A stretch of DNA of 64,000 nt from Solimonas sp047605265 (GCA_047605265.1 JASGFY010000003.1:45854-109853), one strand, 5' to 3'. Shown: positions 37,728 to 46,341, numbered from the stretch's first letter. The notes: generated by a model not told the origin, from the sequence alone. A program made the numbers and translations.

Positions 37728-38444
37728 TCATCGTCCGCTCTCCAGCGGCGCCAGCGCACCGCGGCCGAGATTGTCGACGCTCAGGCGATAGCTGCGCGGC
37801 ACGCCGGGTGCGCTGACGTCGATCTGGATCGCGGTCGCCTCACCGCTCGACAGGAACATGGCCTGCGGCTTGAGGATGGCGTTTTTCTTGTCGTCCTCTT
37901 TTTCGTCGTCGTCCTTGCTCTGGCTACCACCGAGCGCGGACAGGCCGCCCGAGGCGCCGTTGGCGAGTGCGGCGGCCGTCTTGCCGGCGTCTTCGTCGAT
38001 CTTCGCCCGTTGCTTGTCGACGGTGGCCAGCGCGACTTTGCCGGCGGCGAGCAGATCGGCGAACGGCGTCGGCGCCACGGGCCGGCCTTCGACGCGCATC
38101 GAGACGGCGATCGGCGCCTGGACCGCGCGCGGCCGCAGCGGGCCGTCGACGATCGGCACCCAGCGGCCGGTCGGGGCGAGGGCGACGAAGGCGTAGCCCT
38201 GGTCGGTGTAGATGAAGCCGATCTCGGTGCCTTGCATCTCGGCGTCCTCGGCGGCCATCGCGAGCAGTTGCTGCAGCCGTTGCGCTTCATTCTCGAGCCG
38301 GTCCGACAGCGCGCGGTTGCCGATGGTCAGCGACGCGAACGTGACGAGGATGCCGATGATGACGACGACGACGAGAATCTCGATCAGCGTGAAGCCGCGC
38401 ACGGGCTTGCGAGGCAGGGCATGGAAGCGGGAAGTCAGGATCAT
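37728..38444 (-). CDS. gspH: Type II secretion pseudopilin GspH
   Basis: Minor pseudopilin of 238 aa. The prepilin leader MILTSRFHALPRKPVRG is followed by FTLIEILVVVVIIGILVTFA with Glu5, then RLQQLLAMAAEDAEMQGTEI and GFIYTDQGYAFVALAPTGRW typical of GspH. It is longer than average (about 170-190 aa in many systems) because of a low-complexity insert near residues 165-195 with runs of Asp, Glu and Lys (SQSKDDDEKEDDKKNA). It heads the run gspH-I-J-K-L-M-N, each pair tightly coupled. gspG lies further upstream beyond an unrelated gene. Confidence 0.93.
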   Translation of the reverse strand: MILTSRFHALPRKPVRGFTLIEILVVVVIIGILVTFASLTIGNRALSDRLENEAQRLQQLLAMAAEDAEMQGTEIGFIYTDQGYAFVALAPTGRWVPIVDGPLRPRAVQAPIAVSMRVEGRPVAPTPFADLLAAGKVALATVDKQRAKIDEDAGKTAAALANGASGGLSALGGSQSKDDDEKEDDKKNAILKPQAMFLSSGEATAIQIDVSAPGVPRSYRLSVDNLGRGALAPLESGR

Positions 38445-38607
38445 GCCCGGCCTTGGAGCGGGTCGTTCGGTCAGAAGTTCGATGAAAGGCTGCGGCGCGG
38501 ATCGAGCGGGTCAAAGGCCCGGCCGGCGGAAGGCGGAAGTGTAGCGTGCGGCGGCCGCCAAAATGATGAAGGCCGCCGCGGGCGACGGGCGGCCCCGGCG
38601 ATCGCGA

Positions 38608-39219
38608 TCAGTAGGCGACGGTGAAGCGGCGGCGCGGATGCTTCGGCCGCTCGATCTCGTCGGCCATGGCGATCGCGTAGTCCTCCATCGAGATCCGGCT
38701 GTGGCCATCGGCGTCGACCAGCAGCCGGTCGCCACCGACGCGGTAATGGCCGGTACGCGTGCCGGGCTCGAACAGCGCCGCCGGCGACAGGAAGGTCCAG
38801 TCGACGTCGCTGACGGGGCGCAGCGCGTCTAGGAAATCGCGGCCGGCCAGCGCTTCCGGCTTGTACTCGGAAGGGAAGTTCGGCGTGTCGACGAGCGCCA
38901 CGCCCGGCGCGACCTCGAGGCTGCCGGCCCCGCCGACGACGAGCAGGCGCGGCACCTTGGCCTGACGGACCGCGGCCAGCAGCGGCGCCGCCGGCGTGCT
39001 GGCGAAACGGCCGGCACTGACCACGGCGTCGTGGTCGGCGATCAGCGGCACCAGCGCGGCCGCATCCGTGGCGTCGCCGCGCACGACGCTCAGCCCCGGC
39101 CTGGCGAGCTGCCGGGCATCCCGGCGGGCGATGCCGGTGACGCTGTGGCCGCGCTGCAACAGCTCGCCGGCGAGGCGCGAGCCGACGCGGCCGCTGATAC
39201 CGATGATGGCGATCTTCAT
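38608..39219 (-). CDS. NAD(P)-binding oxidoreductase, NmrA/atypical SDR-like
   Basis: Rossmann-fold protein of 203 aa. It starts MKIAIIGISGRVGSRLAGEL, the GxSGxxG nucleotide-binding loop, followed by HSVTGIARRD, VVRGDATDAAALVPLIADHD and LLVVGGAGSLEVAPG. DVDWTFLSPAALFEPGTRTG is the typical late motif of NAD(P)H-binding (YwnB/YesF-like) proteins. A clear AAGGAG Shine-Dalgarno fixes the start at 39219. Such proteins are usually stress or redox related; no substrate is known. It has no evident link to protein secretion, yet sits between gspG and gspH on the same strand. Confidence 0.9.
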   Translation of the reverse strand: MKIAIIGISGRVGSRLAGELLQRGHSVTGIARRDARQLARPGLSVVRGDATDAAALVPLIADHDAVVSAGRFASTPAAPLLAAVRQAKVPRLLVVGGAGSLEVAPGVALVDTPNFPSEYKPEALAGRDFLDALRPVSDVDWTFLSPAALFEPGTRTGHYRVGGDRLLVDADGHSRISMEDYAIAMADEIERPKHPRRRFTVAY

Positions 39220-39402
39220 GGGGACTCCTTGGGGAACGATGGGCATCCGGGTGGAGGGTTATACCGCCTGCAGGTCGTCGAAATAGGCGGGGCCGAACGG
39301 CTGGCCGCTCTGTCGCGCGATCCGGGCGAATCATAGGACTGCAGGAGGCGCCGGTACCGTCCGCAGAGCGCTGGGCCGGCGTCGCGCGTGCCGACAACGC
39401 AA

Positions 39403-39424
39403 AAGCCCGCCGGCCGGCGGGCTT
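39403..39424. terminator. Intrinsic terminator after gspG
   Basis: A 22-base perfect palindrome (AAGCCCGCCGG and its complement) lies 26 bases beyond the gspG stop and is followed on the minus strand by TTTTGC. It should end gspG transcription before the NAD(P)-binding gene. The palindrome is symmetric but only gspG transcription approaches it in this direction. Confidence 0.8.
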
Positions 39425-39449
39425 TGCGCAGTGACGCGTCGGCGTGCGG

Positions 39450-39911
39450 TCAGCTGCCGAGATCCCAGTTGCCGATGTCGGCGTCGATACCTTCGCCGCC
39501 CGGCTTGCCGTCATGGCCGTACGAGAAGATATCGATCTCGTTGCGAGTCCCCGGGCTCAGGTACTGATACGGATTGCCCCAAGGGTCCTTCGGCAGCGTC
39601 TGGATGTAGCCGCCGGCCTTGTAATTCTTCGGCTCCGGATCGCCGCTCGGCCTGACGACGAGCGCCTCGAGGCCCTGCTGCGTCGACGGATAGTTGAAGT
39701 TGTCGAGCTTGTACAGGTTCAGCGCCGACTCCAGCGCCCGGATATCCTGCTTGGCCTTGACGACGCGAGCCTGATCGGGCTTGTCCATGATCTTCGGCAC
39801 GACCATCGCGGCGAGAATGCCGAGGATGATGACGACGACCATGATTTCGATCAGGGTGAAACCACCTTGACGGGCGCCTTGACGCCGGCGGCGCGCGCGG
39901 AATGCATTCAT
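39450..39911 (-). CDS. gspG: Type II secretion major pseudopilin GspG
   Basis: Main subunit of the type II secretion pseudopilus, 153 aa. The leader ends RRQGARQGG and is followed by FTLIEIMVVVIILGILAAMV with Glu5. The body is strongly conserved: PKIMDKPDQARVVKAKQDIR, ALESALNLYKLDNFNYPSTQ, QGLEALVVRP, and LPKDPWGNPYQYLSPG, with calcium-site-like acidic residues near the end. Abundant subunit genes are often transcribed apart from minor ones, which fits the terminator just after it. It starts 48 bases from the divergent rhombosortase gene. Confidence 0.97.
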   Translation of the reverse strand: MNAFRARRRRQGARQGGFTLIEIMVVVIILGILAAMVVPKIMDKPDQARVVKAKQDIRALESALNLYKLDNFNYPSTQQGLEALVVRPSGDPEPKNYKAGGYIQTLPKDPWGNPYQYLSPGTRNEIDIFSYGHDGKPGGEGIDADIGNWDLGS

Positions 39912-39959
39912 TGGAGATAATGTGGTTATGTTGAGAGAGGCGAAGCGCCTTTCGTCCGG

Positions 39960-40628
39960 ATGATAACAAAGTCGATCCTGCGCGCCCGTGACGTCTGGGC
40001 GTCGCCTCTGCTGCTGATGCTGCTGATGATCGTTGCCGAATGCTTCGGCGACGCCGGGCGCGCTGCGCTGCGCTTCGACCGCGCGCTGATCGCGCAAGGG
40101 CAATGGTGGCGCCTGCTGACCGGCAGCCTCGTGCATCTCGGCTGGTATCACCTGATGCTCAACGCGATCGGCATCGGCGTGCTCGTGCTGCTGTGCCCGC
40201 AGCGGCTGTCGCCGTGGATCTGGCTGCGCCGGCTGGCGCTGCTCGCGCTCGGCATGAGCCTGTGCCTGTACGCGTTCGTGCCGGGTTTGCAGACCTACGT
40301 CGGCATGTCCGGCGTCATCCACGGCCTGTTCGTGCTCGGCCTCGTGCCGCCGCTGCTCGGCCGCGCCGAAGACGGCCGCGTGCCCGACCGGTGCGATCGC
40401 CTGATCGCCGGCGCGTGCCTCGCGTATCTGCTCGGCAAGCTCGGCTGGGAGATCGTCACCGGCACCCCCGTTTCGGACGAGGCCGCGATCGGCGGTCATG
40501 TCGTCACCGAGTCGCATCTGTATGGCGCGCTCGCCGCTTTCGTTTACGGTCTTGTGTTTGGCAGCTTCAGCGGGCGCGAAGCCCGTGCCGACTTTCCCCA
40601 ACCGCTACCGCAGGAATCGATCAAATGA
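39960..40628 (+). CDS. rrtA: Rhombosortase (rhomboid-family GlyGly-CTERM protease)
   Basis: Polytopic inner-membrane serine protease of 222 aa. It has the rhomboid core: WWRLLTGSLVHLGWYHLMLN in the early helices, the catalytic serine motif GMSGVIHGLF (Ser117) and the catalytic His in ESHLYGALAAF (His186). The HG directly after the GxSG and the small size match rhombosortases rather than housekeeping GlpG. Rhombosortases cleave the C-terminal GlyGly-CTERM anchor of proteins exported by type II secretion, which fits its place opposite gspG. No GlyGly-CTERM substrate was found in this window. Its stop overlaps the fabD start (ATGA). Confidence 0.85.
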   Translation: MITKSILRARDVWASPLLLMLLMIVAECFGDAGRAALRFDRALIAQGQWWRLLTGSLVHLGWYHLMLNAIGIGVLVLLCPQRLSPWIWLRRLALLALGMSLCLYAFVPGLQTYVGMSGVIHGLFVLGLVPPLLGRAEDGRVPDRCDRLIAGACLAYLLGKLGWEIVTGTPVSDEAAIGGHVVTESHLYGALAAFVYGLVFGSFSGREARADFPQPLPQESIK

Positions 40629-41566
40629 GTTACGCCATGCTGTTCCCCGGCCAGGGCTCGCAGGCCGTCGGCATGCTGTCCGGCCTCGACGAGGCGCGCG
40701 TGCGCGCCACGTTCGACGAGGCCTCGCAGGCGCTCGGCTGGGATCTCGCCGGTCTCGTCGCGAACGGCCCGGTCGAATCGCTGAACCAGACGGCGCGCAC
40801 GCAGCCGGCGCTGCTCGCGGCCGGCGTCGCGGTCTGGCGCCTGTGGCAGGCCCAAAGTGCCGGAGCGGGCCTGCCGGCGCCGATTGCGCTGGCCGGCCAC
40901 AGCCTCGGCGAGTACACCGCCCTCGTGGCTGCGGGCAGCCTCGATTTCGGCGATGCGCTGCGTCTCGTCGAGCTGCGCGGCCAGCTGATGCAGGCGGCGG
41001 TGCCGGAAGGGATCGGCGGCATGGCGGCCGTCGTCGGCCTCGACGACGCGGCGGTCGAAGCGGTCTGCACGAAGTACGGAGGCGAGGGCGTGCTCGAGCC
41101 GGCCAACTACAACGCACCGGGGCAGGTCGTCGTCGCCGGCAACGTGCCGGCGCTCGAATGGCTGGAGCGTGAAGGCAAGGCCAGCGGTGCGCGCATGGTC
41201 GTGCGTCTGCCGATGTCGGTCCCCTCGCACTGCTCGCTGATGCGCGGCGCCGCCGACAGGCTCGCCGAGCGGCTTGCCGATACGCGCGTTAACACGCCCG
41301 CAATCCCGGTTCGCCACAATCTCGACGGCGCCGTGCATGCCGGTGCGGAGGGCATTCGCGCGGCTCTGCATCAGCAGCTGTTCAAGCCGGTGCGCTGGGC
41401 GGCGACGATCGCGCGACTCAGGAGCGAAGGGGTCGGAACGTTTGCCGAGTGCGGGCCGGGCAAGGTGCTGGTCGGCCTCAACAAGCGCATCGCCAAGGAC
41501 GCGGTGTCGTTCGCGCTCGAGGATCGCGACGGCTTCGACAAAGCGGCGGCGGCTGTCAAGGCTTGA
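40625..41566 (+). CDS. fabD: Malonyl-CoA:ACP transacylase
   Basis: Transfers malonyl groups from CoA to acyl carrier protein for fatty-acid elongation. The 313-aa protein has AMLFPGQGSQAVGML, the nucleophile motif GHSLGEYTALVAAG (Ser93), and SVPSHCSLMRGAADRLAERL with the catalytic His. The conserved start MSYAMLF overlaps the upstream rrtA stop by ATGA. In many Gammaproteobacteria plsX-fabH precede fabD; here they are replaced by rrtA. Confidence 0.97.
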   Translation: MSYAMLFPGQGSQAVGMLSGLDEARVRATFDEASQALGWDLAGLVANGPVESLNQTARTQPALLAAGVAVWRLWQAQSAGAGLPAPIALAGHSLGEYTALVAAGSLDFGDALRLVELRGQLMQAAVPEGIGGMAAVVGLDDAAVEAVCTKYGGEGVLEPANYNAPGQVVVAGNVPALEWLEREGKASGARMVVRLPMSVPSHCSLMRGAADRLAERLADTRVNTPAIPVRHNLDGAVHAGAEGIRAALHQQLFKPVRWAATIARLRSEGVGTFAECGPGKVLVGLNKRIAKDAVSFALEDRDGFDKAAAAVKA

Positions 41567-41674
41567 CGCAGGCGGCGGGCGGCGGGCTAAATGCGCGCCG
41601 CCAGCCGATCGATATAAAGTGTTGCGGAGCAGCGAATCGCGTCTGACCCGTGACCCAACAAATCCAACCATCCG

Positions 41675-42430
41675 ATGACTGATTCAGTTCGTGCTACCAG
41701 CGCCGACGGTGCGCCGCGCGAGGTCGCCTTGATCACCGGAGCCAGCCGTGGCATCGGCCAGGCCATCGCGCTGCGTCTGGCGCGCGACGGCGCCAAGGTG
41801 TACGGCACCGCGACCAGTGAAGCGGGCGCCGCCGCGATCGGCGAGACGCTCGCGCCGTTCGGCGGCGAAGGCCGCGTGCTCGACGTGCGCGATCCGGCCT
41901 CGATCGACGCACTGCTCGATTCGATCGGCGCGCTGACCATTCTCGTCAACAATGCCGGCGTCACGCGCGACACGCTGATGCTGCGCATGAAGGACGAGGA
42001 CTGGGAGCAGGTGATCCAGACCGATCTGACGTCGGTGTTCCGCCTGTCGCGCGCGGTGCTGCGCGGCATGATGAAGGCGCGCTACGGCCGCATCATCAGC
42101 ATCGGTTCGGTCGTCGGCAGCATGGGCAATCCGGGCCAGGCGAACTACGGCGCGGCCAAGGCGGGGTTGATCGGCTTCTCGAAGTCGCTGGCGCAGGAGA
42201 TCGGCTCGCGCGGCATCACCGTCAACGTCGTCGCGCCAGGCTTCATCGATACCGACATGACCAAGTCGCTCAGCGACGACGTGCGCAAGGGGCTGATGGA
42301 CCGCGTGCCGGTGCAGCGCCTCGGCGCGCCCGGCGACATCGCCGCCGCCGTCGCCTATCTGGCGTCGCGCGAGGCGGGTTACGTGACCGGCGCGACGCTG
42401 CACGTCAACGGCGGTCTGTACATGGATTGA
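41675..42430 (+). CDS. fabG: 3-oxoacyl-[ACP] reductase
   Basis: NADPH-dependent beta-ketoacyl-ACP reductase of fatty-acid synthesis, 251 aa. It shows TGASRGIGQAIALRLARDGA, ILVNNAGVTRDTLMLRMKDE, the active-site Ser in ISIGSVVGSMGNPGQANYGA, Tyr/Lys in YGAAK, and PGFIDTDMTKSL. The catalytic residues are intact. An N-terminal extension of about ten residues precedes the core compared with E. coli FabG. It lies 108 bases after fabD. Confidence 0.97.
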   Translation: MTDSVRATSADGAPREVALITGASRGIGQAIALRLARDGAKVYGTATSEAGAAAIGETLAPFGGEGRVLDVRDPASIDALLDSIGALTILVNNAGVTRDTLMLRMKDEDWEQVIQTDLTSVFRLSRAVLRGMMKARYGRIISIGSVVGSMGNPGQANYGAAKAGLIGFSKSLAQEIGSRGITVNVVAPGFIDTDMTKSLSDDVRKGLMDRVPVQRLGAPGDIAAAVAYLASREAGYVTGATLHVNGGLYMD

Positions 42431-42637
42431 TGGGGATTGACGGGGGATTGACGGGTACTGCCGCCATGAAAGGCGTGCAAAGCGCTTGCGCATACGCCGG
42501 CGTATGTTTTCTGATGTGGTGCGCAGTGGAACAAGGCACTGAATTTGCGTGGTTTTGCTGCGGCTGTGTCCCTCTCGGCGTTTGTCTACAATACGCCGGC
42601 TTCACATATCGACAACAGTGGTTCCCAGGAGTAATGC

Positions 42638-42883
42638 ATGAGTACGTTGGAAGAGAAGGTCAAGAAGATCATCGCTGAGCAGCTGTCGGTCAGCGAAGAT
42701 CAGATCACGCCGGAGGCCTCATTCGTCGAAGATCTCGGTGCCGACTCTCTGGATACCGTCGAGCTCGTGATGGCGCTCGAGGAAGAGTTCGAGATCGACA
42801 TCCCGGATGAAGAAGCCGAGAAGATCGTGACGTTCAACGACGTGCTGACCTACATCAAGGCGCACGCTCCGCAGCAGGGCTGA
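42638..42883 (+). CDS. acpP: Acyl carrier protein
   Basis: Acidic 81-aa carrier of growing fatty-acyl chains. The phosphopantetheine attachment motif is EDLGADSLDTVELVMALEEE with Ser37. It has a good CAGGAG Shine-Dalgarno, and a TACAAT box (42587-42592) suitable for a -10 lies about 46 bases before the ATG, although the -35 is poor. The roughly 200-base gap after fabG is the longest in the cluster and probably carries the dedicated acpP promoter that is known in other bacteria. Confidence 0.98.
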   Translation: MSTLEEKVKKIIAEQLSVSEDQITPEASFVEDLGADSLDTVELVMALEEEFEIDIPDEEAEKIVTFNDVLTYIKAHAPQQG

Positions 42884-42922
42884 TTGCGCCTGCCATCCCC
42901 CGACACAATCAGGTAATCGCTG

Positions 42923-44158
42923 ATGAGCCGTAGGCGCGTCGTCGTCACCGGCCTGGGCATCGTGTCCCCCGTGGGCAACGATATCGCCACGGCCTGGGAC
43001 AATATCCTCGCGGGGAAATCCGGTATCGGGCCGATCACGTACTACGACGTGTCGGCCTATACCACCCGGTTCGGTGGCATGGTCAAGGACTTCAAGGCGG
43101 GCGACTGGCTCAGCGTGAAGGACGTTAAGCGCACCGATCCGTTCATTCACTACGGCGTCGCGGCAGCCAAGCAGGCCGTGCGCGATGCCGGCCTCGAAGT
43201 CACCGACGAGAACCGCGAGCGCATCGGCATCTGCGTGGGCTCGGGCATCGGCGGCATCGGCAGTATCGAAGATGAGTGCCGTGCGCTCCACAACGGCGGC
43301 CCGAAGAAGGTCTCGCCGTTCTTCGTGCCGAGCTCGATCATCAACATGATCTCGGGCTACATCTCGATCGATCTCGGCATCACCGGCCCGAACATCGCCA
43401 CCGTCACCGCCTGCACGACGGCGACGCACGCGATCGGCGTCGGCGCACGCCTGATCCAGGCGGGCGACGCCGATGTGTTCATCGTCGGCGCCGGCGAAGC
43501 GGGTTCGGCGCCGGCCGGTCTGGCGGGTTTCTGCCAGGCGCGCGCGCTGTCGACGCGCAACGACGATCCCGAACGCGCCAGCCGTCCCTGGGACAAGGAC
43601 CGCGACGGCTTCGTGCTCGGCGACGGCGCCGGCGTGCTGGTGATCGAGGATCTCGAGCATGCGAAGAAGCGCGGCGCGAAGATCTACGCCGAGCTGATCG
43701 GCTTCGGCATGTCGGGCGACGCGCACCACATCACGCTGCCCGGCAACAACGGCGCGCGCCGCTGCATGCAGAACACGCTGCGCGACGCCGGCATCGATCC
43801 GGAGCAGGTCGATTACGTCAACGCGCACGGCACGTCGACGCCGCCCGGCGACATCGGCGAATCGAACGCGATCAAGGAAGTGTTCGGTGAGCACGCCTAC
43901 CAGCTGTCGGTCAGCTCGACGAAGTCGATGACCGGGCATCTGCTCGGCGCCGCCGGCGGCATCGAGGCGATCTTCTCGGTGCTGGCACTGCGCGATCAGG
44001 TCGTGCCGCCGACGATCAACCTCGACCATCCCGACGAGGGCTGCGATCTCGATTACACGGCGCACACCGCGAAGCAGAAGAAGCTGGAAATCGCGATCTC
44101 CAACTCGTTCGGCTTCGGCGGCACCAACGGCTGCGTCGCCTTCAAGCGCTTCAGCTGA
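42923..44158 (+). CDS. fabF: 3-oxoacyl-[ACP] synthase II
   Basis: Condensing enzyme elongating acyl-ACP chains, 411 aa. It begins MSRRRVVVTGLGIVSPVGND and has the Cys-His-His triad: VTACTTATHAIG (Cys164), VNAHGTSTPPGD and KSMTGHLLGAAGG. Length matches the family. It follows acpP by 39 bases in the usual order. pabB starts 15 bases downstream. Confidence 0.98.
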   Translation: MSRRRVVVTGLGIVSPVGNDIATAWDNILAGKSGIGPITYYDVSAYTTRFGGMVKDFKAGDWLSVKDVKRTDPFIHYGVAAAKQAVRDAGLEVTDENRERIGICVGSGIGGIGSIEDECRALHNGGPKKVSPFFVPSSIINMISGYISIDLGITGPNIATVTACTTATHAIGVGARLIQAGDADVFIVGAGEAGSAPAGLAGFCQARALSTRNDDPERASRPWDKDRDGFVLGDGAGVLVIEDLEHAKKRGAKIYAELIGFGMSGDAHHITLPGNNGARRCMQNTLRDAGIDPEQVDYVNAHGTSTPPGDIGESNAIKEVFGEHAYQLSVSSTKSMTGHLLGAAGGIEAIFSVLALRDQVVPPTINLDHPDEGCDLDYTAHTAKQKKLEIAISNSFGFGGTNGCVAFKRFS

Positions 44159-44173
44159 AGGTTTGCCGGCGCC

Positions 44174-45511
44174 ATGTGGCGCGCGGACCTGACTCAAGCC
44201 GTGGACCTGCTGGCCTTGCATCGCCGGCATCCACGGTTTTTTCCTTTCCTGTTGCAAAGCGTCGCGGCGCATCCTCAATCGGGGCGCTGGGATCTGCTGT
44301 TCGCGTTTCCGCAGGACGCGCTGAGCCTGACGCGCGAGGGCTTGCACGGCGCGGCAGCGCCATCGCCGTCGAGCGATTTCTTCTCTGCGCTCGATCGCTG
44401 GGTGCAAAGCGAAGGAAGCACCGAACGCGACGAATTGCCGTTCTGCGGCGGCTGGTTTCTCTATCTGGGTTACGAAGCCGTGCGGCATGTCGAGCCGGGC
44501 CTGAGCCTGCCGCAAGCGCCTTTCGATCTGCCCGATGCGCTGGCCGTGCGCTGTCCGGCGGCGATCGTGCATGACCGCGAACGCGGACGGAGCACCGCCG
44601 TCGCCGAAACGCCGGAGCAGCTCGATCGCCTGCTCGCGCTGGCGCTTCACGCTACGCCGGTGCAGACGCCGGTCGTGCGCGCGGCAGCGGTGCGCGAAGA
44701 AGAAGCGACGCGCTATCTCGACGGCGTCGCGCGCGTGCTCGACTACCTGAGGGCCGGCGACGTGTTCCAGGTCAATCTGTCGCGGCGCTGGGACGCGCAG
44801 CTCGATCGCGCGCTCGACGCCGCCGACCTGTACGCGGCCCTGCAGCGGCGCAATCCGGCGCCGTTCGCCGGCCTGATGCGCTGGGGCGACACGGCCGTGA
44901 TCAGCTCGTCGCCGGAGCGGCTGATCCGCATCGACGATGGTCTTGCGCAGACGCGGCCGATCGCCGGCACGCGCCGCCGCGGTGTCGATGCCGAAGAAGA
45001 CGTACAACTCAAGACGATGCTGCGCGAGAACCTCAAGGAGCGCGCCGAACACGTCATGCTGCTCGATCTCGAACGCAACGATCTCGGCCGCGTCTGCGTG
45101 CCGGGCACCATCGAGGTCAACGAGCTGATGACGCTCGAAAGCTATGCGCACGTGCATCACATCGTCTCGAACGTGCGCGGCCGCCTGCGCGACGGCGTCG
45201 GCCCCGGCGCGGCATTGCGCGCGGTGTTTCCCGGCGGCACGATCACCGGCTGCCCGAAGGTGCGCGTGATGGAAGTGATCGCCGAGCTCGAAGGCGAGGG
45301 CCGCGGGCCGTATACCGGCGCGATCGGCTATCTGTCGCGCGACGGCCGCCTCGATACGAACATCCTGATCCGCACGATGGTCTGGCAGCCGGGCCGCGTG
45401 TCGTTCCGCGCCGGCGCCGGCATCGTCGCCGACTCGCAGCCGCAGGCCGAGCTGCAGGAGACGCGGGCCAAGGCGCGCGGCCTGCTGCTGGCGCTCGGGG
45501 CCGAAGCGTGA
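44174..45511 (+). CDS. pabB: Aminodeoxychorismate synthase component I (PabB), PIAGT type
   Basis: Chorismate-using enzyme that with a glutamine amidotransferase makes 4-amino-4-deoxychorismate for folate. The 445-aa protein has LRAGDVFQVNLSRRW, AVISSSPERLIRI, EHVMLLDLERNDLGRV, and FPGGTITGCPKVRVMEVIAE. The position that is PIKGT in E. coli PabB, where Lys is the nucleophile, reads PIAGT here (residues 262-266), as in anthranilate synthase TrpE. The downstream pabC, overlapping by GTGA, supports a PabB role, so this is probably the PIAGT subtype. pabA is not in the window. Confidence 0.9.
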   Translation: MWRADLTQAVDLLALHRRHPRFFPFLLQSVAAHPQSGRWDLLFAFPQDALSLTREGLHGAAAPSPSSDFFSALDRWVQSEGSTERDELPFCGGWFLYLGYEAVRHVEPGLSLPQAPFDLPDALAVRCPAAIVHDRERGRSTAVAETPEQLDRLLALALHATPVQTPVVRAAAVREEEATRYLDGVARVLDYLRAGDVFQVNLSRRWDAQLDRALDAADLYAALQRRNPAPFAGLMRWGDTAVISSSPERLIRIDDGLAQTRPIAGTRRRGVDAEEDVQLKTMLRENLKERAEHVMLLDLERNDLGRVCVPGTIEVNELMTLESYAHVHHIVSNVRGRLRDGVGPGAALRAVFPGGTITGCPKVRVMEVIAELEGEGRGPYTGAIGYLSRDGRLDTNILIRTMVWQPGRVSFRAGAGIVADSQPQAELQETRAKARGLLLALGAEA

Positions 45512-46323
45512 AGGCGCTGATTGACGGCGAGGTCGGCGACGCGCTCGCCGTCGACAACCGCGGTCTGGCCTATGGCGACGGCGTGTTTCGCACCCTGCTG
45601 GTCGCCGACGGCGCGGCGCTGCACGTCGACGATCACCTCGCCGCGCTGCGCGCCGATGCCGCGCGCCTCGCGCTCGACGTGCCGGACGAAAACGCGCTGC
45701 GCCGCGAAACCGCGATGCTCGCCGCCGCGCAGGCGCGCGCCGTCATCAAGTGGCTGCTGGTGCGCCGCAGCGCCGGTCGCGGCTATGCGGTGGGCACGCG
45801 CGGCGCGACGCGCATCGTGCTGCGCACGGCCGCGCCGCGCTATGCCGGAACGCACTGGACGCACGGCATCGCGGCGCGTATCGCGGCGCTGCGCCTCGCC
45901 GCGCAGCCGGCGCTCGCCGGCGTCAAGCATCTGAACCGTCTCGAACAGGTGCTGGCGTCGCATGAGCTGGCCGACGGCATCGACGAACTGTTGATGTGCG
46001 ATCATCACGGCCGCCTCGTCGGCGGTCTGCGCAGCAATCTGTTCTGGGTCCGCGACGGAGGTCTGTGCACGCCAGCGCTGCAGCGCTGCGGTGTCGCGGG
46101 CACGATGCGCGGGCGCGTGCTGCGCACCGCCGCGTCGCTCGGCATCGCGCACGAAGAGGTCGACGCCGATGCCGGCGTTCTCGAACGGGCTGACGAAGCG
46201 TTCGTCACCAATGCGCTGATCGGCATCTGGCCGCTGCGGCGCATCGACGGGCGCGAGCGGCCGGCGCCTGGCGCGCTGACGCGCCGTCTGCAAATAGAAC
46301 TGCGGCATCCTTTGCTGTATTAG
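45508..46323 (+). CDS. pabC: Aminodeoxychorismate lyase
   Basis: PLP-dependent lyase that releases p-aminobenzoate and pyruvate from aminodeoxychorismate. The 271-aa class IV aminotransferase-fold protein has RGLAYGDGVFRTLLVADG, the PLP-lysine in GVKHLNRLEQVLASHEL, and LRSNLFWVRDGGLCTPAL. The start is GTG, overlapping the pabB stop. mltG follows after 18 bases, the order seen in many Gammaproteobacteria. Confidence 0.96.
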   Translation: MKALIDGEVGDALAVDNRGLAYGDGVFRTLLVADGAALHVDDHLAALRADAARLALDVPDENALRRETAMLAAAQARAVIKWLLVRRSAGRGYAVGTRGATRIVLRTAAPRYAGTHWTHGIAARIAALRLAAQPALAGVKHLNRLEQVLASHELADGIDELLMCDHHGRLVGGLRSNLFWVRDGGLCTPALQRCGVAGTMRGRVLRTAASLGIAHEEVDADAGVLERADEAFVTNALIGIWPLRRIDGRERPAPGALTRRLQIELRHPLLY

Positions 46324-46341
46324 AAAAGACAAGACCACGAC

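Noticed and set aside
38549..38582. GC-rich inverted repeat after the NAD(P)-binding gene
   Set aside because: The nine-base stem has a long loop and no T-run, so it is not a convincing terminator.
39260..39330. Short minus-strand tail reading QPFGPAYFDDLQAV before a stop, upstream of the NAD(P)-binding gene
   Set aside because: It could be the end of a lost gene, but only about 23 codons are open and I recognise no family.
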